Of a stretch of 35,707 nucleotides of DNA, positions 8,201 through 14,266 are shown in pieces. This stretch comes from JBFJVD01 sp041624375 (GTDB taxonomy: Bacteria > Chloroflexota > Anaerolineae > Anaerolineales > E44-bin32): contig JBFJVD010000005.1 in the NCBI GenBank assembly GCA_041624375.1, positions 1 to 35,707 of the forward strand. Reading direction: 5' to 3'. The first letter of the stretch is position 1; each line of letters begins with the position of its first letter. The position numbers and the translations under genes were made by a program. Below the pieces are notes generated by a model that saw nothing but the letters and a program-made list of their open reading frames with translations, had not been told where the DNA came from and ran no database searches.

Positions 8201-8681
8201 CCTGGAGGGCGAACTCGGTCTCCTGGGCAGTTTCGGGTGAATCGACTTCCAGTGCACCCATCTCCCGCAGGACGATGACCATGCCGGGTCCGGTGGCCAG
8301 GGCCAGCCGATGGGAGGTGGCCTCGACAGCCAGATCCCCGATGGAAAGGCGCGCCTGGCCTTCCGTCGCGCAGAGGTCGAGGAACAGGTCGGTCGGCCGA
8401 GCCTGATCCGCCATACGATGCAGGTTGGGTTCTTCGCCGTTGAGTGCGAACCAGCGGCGGGCCGGATCGTTGATGTACGCCACCCGGCCGCCGGGCTGGG
8501 TGATGATCAGACCGTGGCTTGGAGGCTCGAGATCGAGGCTGGCAAAGGGCGAGGGTTGAGGGCCGGCCGTCTCGGCTGGCTGTCTCCCGGTCCACTCGGC
8601 GGCCAAGCGGGTAAAGCCGACGGCCAGTGCGCCAAGCGCCAGGAGAATGGTTCCGAGCGCGATCGGATCCAGCCCGAACAT
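2223..8681 (-). CDS. giant multi-GAF histidine kinase (9 GAF, 2 PAS)
   Basis: A 2152-residue sensor kinase. Approximate order: one N-terminal membrane segment (7-27), PAS-like (55-140), GAF1 160-320, GAF2 333-495, GAF3 510-670, GAF4 684-832, GAF5 848-1024, a charged coiled coil 1025-1073, GAF6 1075-1232, GAF7 1245-1412, GAF8 1422-1576, coiled coil 1577-1606, GAF9 1607-1765, PAS 1790-1905, HisKA 1912-1980 and HATPase_c 2025-2140. The phospho-acceptor is H1920 (ATVSHELRTP); the N box is at N2037 (FNLVDNSFN), G1 is DNGVGI at about 2069 and G2 is GTGLGL at about 2099. Each GAF ends with the usual A-x-x-I-x-N-A/R-L helix leading into a linker. No cysteine pattern typical of a bilin or haem site stands out, so the ligands are unknown. 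The start is 3 nt after the preceding regulator's stop, and it overlaps the next regulator by 4 bp. Confidence 0.95.
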   Translation of the reverse strand: MFGLDPIALGTILLALGALAVGFTRLAAEWTGRQPAETAGPQPSPFASLDLEPPSHGLIITQPGGRVAYINDPARRWFALNGEEPNLHRMADQARPTDLFLDLCATEGQARLSIGDLAVEATSHRLALATGPGMVIVLREMGALEVDSPETAQETEFALQALAELSHSIAQPLDLEDTVQTILRGTRALVPSDIVEINLWDPKSETLLPIRSGSLRSAEFEIATEGEVYHAGEGYTGWLVQHRRPLLIPDIDQRPDVGPKVGRERFPFNAYLGVPLIHGSELIGTLEVSSLQPNAYDNAHRTLLELIGTQAATAIHDAQLQELHQRRADELAGLSELANAVSSLTDREELFGRLTQGIARLLNVDVLGFLLFDDASQNLIGQTPFAGIPDPFVERYYQIPSPPQSAAATIWHSREYWLSNDVEHDPEVDAIGIRALAQAASIRTTLVVPVVRGGRRLGIIQAANKTSGTPFDEDDIRLLLILAGQSAALIENAKLVGESRQRAERAEGMRRVTALAASAATLDEILTYTLRELANLTRADIACILLLDEDRGELYAREDSLIGISPSEANAFLRISTDDPSFQATITRTQRPTLTNEAREDVRRMGHLRQLIEQRDLESLMAVPLVVGNSGIGEFVLAKTTDDGFNGADLELASTFAGQIAGAVERARLSAQTDVSLRRRVDQLTALIRISRELNVTLDLEPLMRLVHEEALRTTDATCGHTVLFDLDAGGGQPKIALNIGDTTSSLTPLELEVLESGGSRVISDISSSPFEPPHAGVESLLVTPIAYHGQTAGLIHLHSRRPEHFDEASIQITEGLAIQAAIAIDNVQRYQDQTHRAELLRRRAEALSQIFYISNAVRTEQPLEVNLETIAYGLQAASGFNIVVISRLHPESMQLERKAVAGLPHELEMAQAGMRIHWDVVRELFRDEFRRSQSYLIAQEQLPERSAVLLPLEIEATDVEDSRAWRPRDLLLVPLYGMDGSPIGMITLHDPRNNLRPDRETIETIEIFANQAALSIENTMLYAQAETTVGSLTRQLEDLRSANQELSRTVRQLLRQETENSRQLESHRRRAGRIQSLVRVYEVASTQADETAILRTFAAETLRELDLSLILIAEPRDLGLTVSFRVGALEDDVNIEALMGQNNPLRAAFRQNEALVVPDVAASHEWARSPLLNAVGAEAALAFPLLVDGELVAAALLISDEAARVPFDEDDLELFEGFAQQLAGALEQIRLLRGVEQRLAEGNLLLEFSRQLGSLNLSEMLNDLADGLRRAMPATEASLVALWQPDRGALIPEGASGYVRSGEIFRIRFHPGEALPGKVYVSGEELIWPEVDFARDVNLDTLHLEYYTRATDGRVPASALGVPLKAGDAILGVIVLENYTTPEAFSESDATFVRSLARQAALTIQNARLYQSTEYRSRQVETLANVSATLTSSLDSQQIVQSLLVEFGRVLPYDTATLWLREGEQLSVVAAQGFADDEDRIGLTVRLEDSALYEEMVRNQQPIMVQDTANDSRFPSFPDYPVRSWLGIPLLSRDEMIGLLSLDNHETGGYEASHLEIATTLARQAAVAMENARLFEQTRQSSEELERRVADRTQELELEHERSEALLRITAELASSLDLDRVLARALSLVNDVVGSDRGVILLVAPDSDQLILRAQLGGSEELPPGGRPSPFTRGDGLAGWIIEERSSVVIPDLTHDERWVPHHDKLEEHKSALGVPLMVSEDALGALLFFSHRRNAFAEHQLRLVVAAANQVAAAINNAELYRLIRDQAERLGSMLRAQQVEASKSRAILESIADGVVVTDEEHRIVLFNAPAGRILNLKEAETMGRSATEFLGVYGAAGRRWAEAVQSWSRSPTEAGSPDSVLAERLTLDDNRVVSVHLAPVVLGEEFLGTVSIFRDITREVEVDRLKSEFVATVSHELRTPMTSIKGYVEVLLMGAGGPLSDEQRRFLEIVKGNTDRLGILVNDLLDISRIEAGKVDLSFQPIDVEELLEEARQFIHRRTLEESKPMETEIDAPAGLPMVRGDPERLRQIVFNLVDNSFNYTHAGGRILLRARAVGNEVEIEVIDNGVGIAPPDHERVFERFFRGEQALDMAVSGTGLGLSIVEQLVEMHGGRIWVSSEGTAGKGATFTFTLPVSEASPEFLSTQDEL

Positions 8682-8684
8682 GCC

Positions 8685-9587
8685 TTAAGAGGCAGCCGAA
8701 GCAACGTCACGCCTTCGCGCTTCGGCCGCCATTTCGGTGATCTCGCGAATGTCGGCGAATTGCCGATCGGATGCCGAGACCATACCGGTGGCCAGCGTCA
8801 TCAGCGGAGCCGTCCGTTCCTCGCCGTCTTCGCCGGGAACGATGATGTGGCCGCGTTCCCGGTCGATGAAGGAGTAGTGGCTCTGAACTTCTTCCATGAA
8901 GCGGTCTTTGACCGCCTCCAGGATCCGTTGGGCGGAATCGACACCGGTGATTAAGATGAAGTTGTCGCTGCCGGCATGCCCGACGAAATCCTCTTCACTC
9001 CCCAGCTCGTCCAACACTTCGCCGATGAGCATCGAGGTGAAGCGGAGCACGTCGTCGCTGGCGACGAAGCCGTAGACCTCACGGAACGAGTCAAACTGCT
9101 GGATGCGGCAGTCGATCAGCGCCCAGTTGTCGTTGCGGATAATCCGACGCAGCTGTTCTTCGATGAGCCGCCCCGCCGGAAGCCCGGTTCGGGGGTCCGT
9201 CAGGCTCTCCCGCTCGGCGCGCGAGATGGCGTTCTGCACGCGGAGTTTGAGCTCTTCAATGTCGAAGGGTTTGGTGATGTAATCGTCCGCCCCCAGCTCC
9301 AGCCCGGCGATGCGGTCGCTGCGCTCGTCTTTCTGGGTGAGAAAGATGATCGGGATGTGGCTGGTCCGGGTCGTGGTGCGCAATTCCTTGCAGACGGCAT
9401 AGCCATCCATATCGGGCAACATGATGTCGAGGACGATCAGGTTCGGCAGCTTCTGGCGGGTCATCTCGAGGGCGTCGCCGCCGCGCGGGGCCACGCTGAC
9501 ATCAAAGCCCTGACCGGTGAAGTAGATCCGGAGCATGTTGGAGATGTCGAAATCATCCTCGACGACCAGGATTCGACCTTTGCTCAT
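8685..9587 (-). CDS. response regulator with degenerate GGDEF domain
   Basis: A 300-residue protein with a receiver (1-120) and a GGDEF-like domain (128-290). Receiver residues are intact: D11/D12, phospho-acceptor D54 (VLDIMLPDMDG), T84 and K107 (ITKPFD). The output domain keeps the entry motif TDPRTGLP at 130-137, but the catalytic loop reads HAGSDNF where R-x-GGDEF is expected, and no RxxD inhibitory site precedes it. It should therefore not make cyclic di-GMP, and is better seen as a nucleotide-binding or protein-interaction domain. The ATG at 9587 is supported by GGAGAGG 6 nt upstream and by an ATGA overlap with the preceding gene. The giant kinase gene follows after 3 nt, so this is a second likely partner of that kinase. 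Confidence 0.9.
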   Translation of the reverse strand: MSKGRILVVEDDFDISNMLRIYFTGQGFDVSVAPRGGDALEMTRQKLPNLIVLDIMLPDMDGYAVCKELRTTTRTSHIPIIFLTQKDERSDRIAGLELGADDYITKPFDIEELKLRVQNAISRAERESLTDPRTGLPAGRLIEEQLRRIIRNDNWALIDCRIQQFDSFREVYGFVASDDVLRFTSMLIGEVLDELGSEEDFVGHAGSDNFILITGVDSAQRILEAVKDRFMEEVQSHYSFIDRERGHIIVPGEDGEERTAPLMTLATGMVSASDRQFADIREITEMAAEARRRDVASAAS

Positions 9588-10714
9588 GAACTGCCTCTCC
9601 TTGCCCGGCGCGCGGCTTCGGCGCGCGTCCTGATGCGGGCCAAGTCCCCCTCTGTGAGGGCGGAATCGAACGAGCGGTAGCCTGCTACGCGAAACCCATG
9701 GCGGGCAGCGATTGAACGGATTTCCTTCACCCGCGCCACCTGCAGCCTTTTGCCGAGGGTGAAGGATTCGAACCGCCCTTCCATCGCCAGCGCCATTGTC
9801 TCCGCCATGCACGCGTAGGTGGTGCGCAGGGGGAAACCAAAATCGAAGCCGTAGTTCACTTCTCCAGGTACCTCCACAAGCCCGCCATCAATCACGAGCA
9901 CGTCGGGGCGCATGGTGCGCACACGCCGGGAGACATCATGCGGGCGGGCGATGTCGCAGACTACTGCGCCAGGCGCGAAATGCTCAGGACCGATCACGGG
10001 GTGGGGCGAACTGCTGGCGGAGAGGACCAGTTCGGCGCCGGAAAGGCTCGCCATATCTGTGGAAATGGTCGCTTCCGCCGGCAGCGATTCCAGGCGCTGG
10101 CGCAGCGCCTCGAGCCGGACAACGTCTCGACCCACAAGGATCAGCCGGCGGACCGACTCAGCAAGAAGCTCTGCTGCGGCGGACCCGATTGCGCCGGTGG
10201 CTCCCACGATGGCGACGGTCGCCGCCTCGATGGGGACTCCCATCCGCTCCCCGGCCATGAGCAGGGTCTCCACCGCAACTGCAACGGTGTACGAGTCGCC
10301 CGTCGTCACCGGGGTATCCACACTGCGGCTGATTGTCAGACCGGCATCGCCGACCACAGAGGTAAAAGCGCCCAGACCGATGATCTGCGCTCCCAGGCGT
10401 TCTGCCAGCCGAGCTGTCTGGATAATCTTACGGTAAACCGTTCGGGCGGGCAACTGCGTCATCCGTACCGGCGTATAGGGGCAGGCGACAAACCACCCCT
10501 CGATCTCGTCTTCGGTGTAGTAGGAGCGCAGGCCGGTGACATGCGAAAGGTAGATCGGCGGGAAGAATGTCGACAGGAAGTGGATCATGCGTTCCGAAAG
10601 GTAGCGACCCAGAATCGGAAACTTGCGTGCTACATCCACTTTGGGATCGATCGGGTGGATGATGAAGCCGAAACGATTCATCGGCGCCGCAGGGCTGGCC
10701 ATGGCGGGGCTCAC
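9584..10714 (-). CDS. AAR-like long-chain acyl-ACP reductase family protein
   Basis: It resembles cyanobacterial acyl-ACP reductase (AAR), which reduces acyl-ACP to fatty aldehyde with NADPH. Numbered from the GTG at 10714: an N-terminal domain (FGFIIHPID), then LGAQIIGLGAFTSVVG at about 108-122, TTGDSYTVAVAVE near 137 (compare TTGNTHTAYV in AAR), Rossmann motif GATGAIGS 171-178, and a C-terminal block YACMAETMALAMEGRFESF with C302. By my reading that Cys matches the acylated Cys of AAR. Automatic annotation may call it shikimate dehydrogenase because of the Rossmann part, but I see no AroE shikimate-binding motifs. The GTG start gives a 4-bp overlap (GTGA) with the upstream gene; ATG codons at 10702 and 10681 are alternatives, and the last fits the homologous start MNRFGF best. 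No aldehyde-deformylating oxygenase gene is nearby. Confidence 0.8.
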   Translation of the reverse strand: MSPAMASPAAPMNRFGFIIHPIDPKVDVARKFPILGRYLSERMIHFLSTFFPPIYLSHVTGLRSYYTEDEIEGWFVACPYTPVRMTQLPARTVYRKIIQTARLAERLGAQIIGLGAFTSVVGDAGLTISRSVDTPVTTGDSYTVAVAVETLLMAGERMGVPIEAATVAIVGATGAIGSAAAELLAESVRRLILVGRDVVRLEALRQRLESLPAEATISTDMASLSGAELVLSASSSPHPVIGPEHFAPGAVVCDIARPHDVSRRVRTMRPDVLVIDGGLVEVPGEVNYGFDFGFPLRTTYACMAETMALAMEGRFESFTLGKRLQVARVKEIRSIAARHGFRVAGYRSFDSALTEGDLARIRTRAEAARRARRGSS

Positions 10715-11988
10715 CAGGCAGAATCGGTCACTTCGCCGCGGCGAGGGTAGAGGCGTGGGTGGAGATGGGCCGAGGGGAGCCCATGGTGGTCGCTTTCCTC
10801 AAAGCGAATGTCGCGATCGATGACATTGCGTTCGGCGGAAGCGACCAGCATAACGTCGGATTCAATCATGCGCGCCGGGTAGATCACCATCCCTGAGCCC
10901 AGGCGGCAGTTATGACCGACACAGCCCCCCAGCACGGGGCGATTCGCGGGTTCGAGCCGCTGATCGCCGGCCCGGGCGCGAATCGGGCTGGGGATGAGAT
11001 TGAAGTCGGTGAACGTGGTGCCGGCCCCAATGAACGTGTTCCGTCCGATGACGCACATCTGGAGACACGCATTCTGGGCCACCATGGTGTTGTCCATCAA
11101 GGTGGTCATGAACAGCGCGGAGCGGAAGGGGAGGAAGCAGCCGTCGCCGACGACGGAAAGCATCAGCTGGCAGCCCTGGGAGATGTTGACGTTGTCGCCA
11201 ATGATGCAGTTGTCGATGACGGCGCCGGCGCCGATCGTGCAGTTGTCGCCGATGGTCGTCGGGCCATGGATGATGGCCGTTGGGTCGATGACGCAGTTGC
11301 GGCCGATTCTGACCAGCTTCGAGCACTGCAGCACCTGGCGACCCTCGTAGAGCGCCTGAAAAAGGATCTGCAGTTTGAAGAACGCCGACCGTTCCAGTCG
11401 GTCCTCGAAGCGCGCCCCACGGGCGAACAGACCGTAGATCATATCGGCGACGAAGAGGTGGACCCAGGAATCGACAGCGAGCAGGCCGCGTTTCGGCACC
11501 TGGAAGGTGAGGTCTCCCTGGTCGGTGGCCATGTAGGTCGGCACATGGTAATAACCGGCTTCGATCGGCTGGCTTGGAACAAAAAGGGGCTCGGGTTGAT
11601 CGACCGGTCCATCCGGAAAGTACCAGAGATCGGCGAAGTAGAAATCTCCCGCAGCTTCATAGGAGTTTGAGAGCGGGAGCGCATGCTCGCGGAAGGACGG
11701 GTCGTCTTCGGAGAGCGCGGCGCGCACCGGACGTCCCCGCCGCTGCGCCTCGGTCATGAAGGTGGTGATGTAGGGCTCATCGAAGACCAGGTTGTCGCGG
11801 TAGACCAGCATGGGTTCACGCACACGCGGCAGTGGGTCGTTGGGTCCGAGCTCGACCTCGCGGGTCGTGTAGGGAGCGAGATGGTCGCGTTGCAGGAGCC
11901 AGAGCGGCTTGTTGCGAATGCGCAGATCACGCGCCGGCTCATTGAACGGCTGGATATGGCGCTCGTCACGAAGAATGACCTTCAACAT
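10711..11988 (-). CDS. left-handed beta-helix (hexapeptide repeat) protein
   Basis: A 425-residue protein. About residues 235-400 carry hexapeptide repeats of the [LIV]-G-x-x-x-x type (VRIGRNCVIDPTAIIHG, TTIGDNCTIGAGAVIDNCIIG, then SVVGDG, CVIGRNTFIGAGTTF and GGCVGHNCRLGSGMVI), so a left-handed beta helix is expected. Such helices occur in acyl- and nucleotidyltransferases (GlmU, LpxA) and carbonic anhydrases. The N-terminal 230 residues have no G-x-G-T-R-x-x-P pyrophosphorylase signature and no motif I recognise. It could be an acyltransferase-like enzyme or a trimeric scaffold. It overlaps the AAR-like gene by 4 bp, so the two are made together. Substrate unknown. Confidence 0.8.
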   Translation of the reverse strand: MLKVILRDERHIQPFNEPARDLRIRNKPLWLLQRDHLAPYTTREVELGPNDPLPRVREPMLVYRDNLVFDEPYITTFMTEAQRRGRPVRAALSEDDPSFREHALPLSNSYEAAGDFYFADLWYFPDGPVDQPEPLFVPSQPIEAGYYHVPTYMATDQGDLTFQVPKRGLLAVDSWVHLFVADMIYGLFARGARFEDRLERSAFFKLQILFQALYEGRQVLQCSKLVRIGRNCVIDPTAIIHGPTTIGDNCTIGAGAVIDNCIIGDNVNISQGCQLMLSVVGDGCFLPFRSALFMTTLMDNTMVAQNACLQMCVIGRNTFIGAGTTFTDFNLIPSPIRARAGDQRLEPANRPVLGGCVGHNCRLGSGMVIYPARMIESDVMLVASAERNVIDRDIRFEESDHHGLPSAHLHPRLYPRRGEVTDSAW

Positions 11989-12030
11989 GCCGGTCCCCAG
12001 ATCCTCGACATCGATCCCCTGGCGCAGGCC

Positions 12031-12675
12031 TCACCCATCAATCGGTGAGCGAGCGATTTCGATTGTGCAGGTCGTCCCCCCGGCCGCGATGCAGCTGGTC
12101 TCCTCGACCATGAAGTTCTTTCCGCCGCTCACCCAGAAGAGCGATTCCTGCAGAACGCCCACGGCGAGGTGGCAGCAGGGCTGCTCGGTTTCACGGCCCC
12201 AGCATACTGGACAACGCTCAATTTGCCAGTAGAACTGCTCGTCCGCTTCTTCCACGCTCACGATTTGATCGGAATACTTGTTGAATGTATCGGCAAAGAC
12301 TTCCGCGCCGACTTTAACCTTCATCGTCAATGGCAGCAGGCGGAACGCCAGGTCGGAGATGCCCAGCATCGGGCCGAATTCCCGCAGGCCGTACTTGAAG
12401 CAGGTCCGCCCGGTGCGCAACGCAAGCCCGCGCCCGCCGCGCGGGCCATACAATCGTTCCAGCGAGTCCTGAATCAGTCCGACTTCTTCGAAGGGGAACG
12501 CCAAATCGAGGTTGTTCGGTGGCAGATTGCCGATGCGGTCCTGCAATCCGGCCAGGTTGAGCACCGCGTTCACCCCGATACGCCCGATCACCTCTTCCAG
12601 CGCAAGCAAGATGATCCGCCCCATCCGGTTGGAATAGTAGAAAGGGCCCTCATCCGGCGGCGGGGAGATGTTCAT
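12031..12675 (-). CDS. V4R-domain protein (predicted hydrophobic ligand binding)
   Basis: A 214-residue protein with a V4R (4-vinyl reductase) domain in its C-terminal half. Characteristic are CPVCWG (C155, C158), CCHLAVGVLQESLFW (C167, C168, H169) and a final ETSCIAAGGTTCTIEI strand (C195, C203). V4R domains occur in BchJ-type proteins and in aromatic-sensing regulators, and share the fold of eukaryotic TRAPP subunit Bet3. The cysteines may form a metal site. The N-terminal half is helical and unassigned. Its ATG overlaps the stop of the upstream hydrolase gene by 4 bp, and 42 nt separate it from the beta-helix gene. In this locus a role in binding an acyl or other hydrophobic ligand is attractive but inferred. 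Confidence 0.85.
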   Translation of the reverse strand: MNISPPPDEGPFYYSNRMGRIILLALEEVIGRIGVNAVLNLAGLQDRIGNLPPNNLDLAFPFEEVGLIQDSLERLYGPRGGRGLALRTGRTCFKYGLREFGPMLGISDLAFRLLPLTMKVKVGAEVFADTFNKYSDQIVSVEEADEQFYWQIERCPVCWGRETEQPCCHLAVGVLQESLFWVSGGKNFMVEETSCIAAGGTTCTIEIARSPIDG

Positions 12676-13505
12676 GGCTGGATTTCTTCCAGCGCATCCT
12701 CGGATTCGGTGGGCGACGAAGGGGCTTCCACCAGGAAATTACGCAGGGTGTCCAGGAAGCGCTGGGGTTCATCGAGCATGGGGAAGTGTCCCGAACCAAG
12801 GAAGCGCTCGATTCGTGCTTCTTCCGCGCCCTGCTGCAGTGGCTGCCATTGGTTGGGGTTCACAATGATATCCCGCTCGCCGTAGATCCCCATGATGGGG
12901 ATGTCCAGTTCCGGCAGGCGCGGCCGCAGATCGGTGCGCCGCAGGGAGGAAATGCTCAGCAAGAACGATTCAAGCGTCGTGCGCGAGAGATCGCGCATGA
13001 TCATCTCATACCAGTTTCGATCGCGCGTAATCAGCGGGGCGGCCAGGCGAAGTCCAAGGCGCAGACCCCAGGGAAGGTGATAGACCACGAACGCGATCGG
13101 GCGATAGCCGGCGAGCTTCAGGGTCAGCGCGAGGGATGATCCGATGATTGGAGAACCGACGACGGCCACTTTGCTCACCCGCTCGGGGTATTGCATGGCG
13201 AACATCAAGCTGACCGTTCCGCCCATGGAGTGGCCGACCAGCGGCGCGCGCTGGATGCCGAGCCGCTCCATGAATTCGTTCACCATGAAAACGAAGTCGT
13301 CGATCGAATAGCTCTCGCGCTTCTTGCCGGACTCCCCAAATCCCCAGAAGTCGAGCGCGTAGATGCGATGCTCCCGGCCGAGCGCCTCCATCGTATCTTG
13401 CCAGAGACGCCAGGATTCGAGCCAGCCGTGCAGGAGCACCACAGGCGGGCCCTGGCCGTAGGTCTCGTAATGGACGATGCCATGTTCGGTGGTCAGTGAG
13501 CTCAC
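12672..13505 (-). CDS. alpha/beta hydrolase with intact catalytic triad
   Basis: A 277-residue alpha/beta hydrolase: oxyanion-hole motif LLHGW at 24-28, nucleophile S93 (GHSMGG), acid D212 (YGERD) and base H240 (GSGHFPMLDE). A cap insert lies at about 120-185. It is the active-looking paralogue of the product of 1056-1844, which has Gly at position 93. The substrate cannot be read from the sequence; lipid ester, thioester or lactone hydrolysis are all possible. The start is a GTG inside a perfect palindrome GTGAGCTCAC (13496-13505), with only a weak upstream Shine-Dalgarno-like GAAGAA. It opens the tightly coupled part of the locus and lies 214 nt after the GTPase gene; I see no convincing promoter in that gap. 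Confidence 0.88.
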   Translation of the reverse strand: MSSLTTEHGIVHYETYGQGPPVVLLHGWLESWRLWQDTMEALGREHRIYALDFWGFGESGKKRESYSIDDFVFMVNEFMERLGIQRAPLVGHSMGGTVSLMFAMQYPERVSKVAVVGSPIIGSSLALTLKLAGYRPIAFVVYHLPWGLRLGLRLAAPLITRDRNWYEMIMRDLSRTTLESFLLSISSLRRTDLRPRLPELDIPIMGIYGERDIIVNPNQWQPLQQGAEEARIERFLGSGHFPMLDEPQRFLDTLRNFLVEAPSSPTESEDALEEIQP

Positions 13506-13719
13506 GGTTCTTCAGGGGACGGCAGCCGCGGTGCCTCTTGATCCCTCACCCGGCCAGATCCGATGGCTGAACAGGTCGCACGTGAGTACGGTCGGCCGAG
13601 GCGGAACCGCGGGGCGAGCAAGCTGGCAGGCTGGATGGGCCAGGGTACCTGTTTAGATGAGGGCACGGGTTGCGTGAAGCTGCGGGGCCTGTATGGTGGA
13701 GTGGGTCAGCCAGCATGCC

Positions 13720-14253
13720 CTAATGCTCCTTCATCTCTTCCAGGATGCTGTAGAGCAGCTCGAGCAGCACGTTCTTCACCGACTCCTTGTCCTGCGCGAC
13801 GCACGGCAGCATCTTGATGCCGCTCTCGAGCTTCAATGCGATGCGCAGGTCTTCCACCGTCCAGGCATCCTCCAGGTCCTGCTTGTTGGCGGCAACCACG
13901 TAGGGCGTGGGTGCGTAGGCACGAAACGTGTGCAAGATACCGCGTGCTTCGCGAAACGTCTCGGGGCGTGTGCTGTCAACGATCACGATGAAGCCCAGCA
14001 TGCCCTCGGAGAGGATCTCCCACATGAAATCGAAGCGCTTCTGGCCGGGTGTGCCAAAGAGGTAGAGGACGAGGTCGTCGTCGACGGTGATGCGTCCGAA
14101 ATCCATCGCCACCGTCGTCGTTTCTTTGACCCGTTCCGACTCCGAAGAGATCTTCCTTTCGGTCGAGACGACGTCGATTTCGCTGACCGTTTGGATGAAT
14201 TCTGTTTTGCCGGCGTTGAATGGGCCGGTGACGACCATCTTGACGTTCTGCAT
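13720..14253 (-). CDS. Ras-like small GTPase (MglA/CvnD type)
   Basis: A 177-residue P-loop GTPase. Walker A is GPFNAGKT at 10-17, switch I has TTT at 46-48, the DxxG region reads FGTPGQKRF at 66-74 (the Asp-less form common in bacterial CvnD-like GTPases), and the base-specificity motif is NKQD at 123-126. These proteins act in bacterial polarity and signalling circuits and usually work with a roadblock or DUF4388 partner encoded next door, as here. GAGGT lies 6 nt before the ATG. It follows the DUF4388 gene by 13 nt. The V4R gene two positions downstream adds a possible TRAPP-like partner. Confidence 0.92.
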   Translation of the reverse strand: MQNVKMVVTGPFNAGKTEFIQTVSEIDVVSTERKISSESERVKETTTVAMDFGRITVDDDLVLYLFGTPGQKRFDFMWEILSEGMLGFIVIVDSTRPETFREARGILHTFRAYAPTPYVVAANKQDLEDAWTVEDLRIALKLESGIKMLPCVAQDKESVKNVLLELLYSILEEMKEH

Positions 14254-14266
14254 GCAGCGACCTCGG

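Noticed and set aside
9588..9812. Longer N-terminus for the receiver-GGDEF regulator
   Set aside because: It overlaps the end of the AAR-like gene by about 230 bp and has no receiver-like sequence; ATG 9587 has a clear SD.
9584..10714. Shikimate dehydrogenase
   Set aside because: Only the Rossmann motif is shared; shikimate-binding motifs are missing while AAR blocks are present.
13506..13719. A small gene or promoter in the 214-bp gap before the first hydrolase gene
   Set aside because: No short frame has an SD or recognisable product, and no -10/-35 pair is convincing on the minus strand. The gap may hold an unseen signal.
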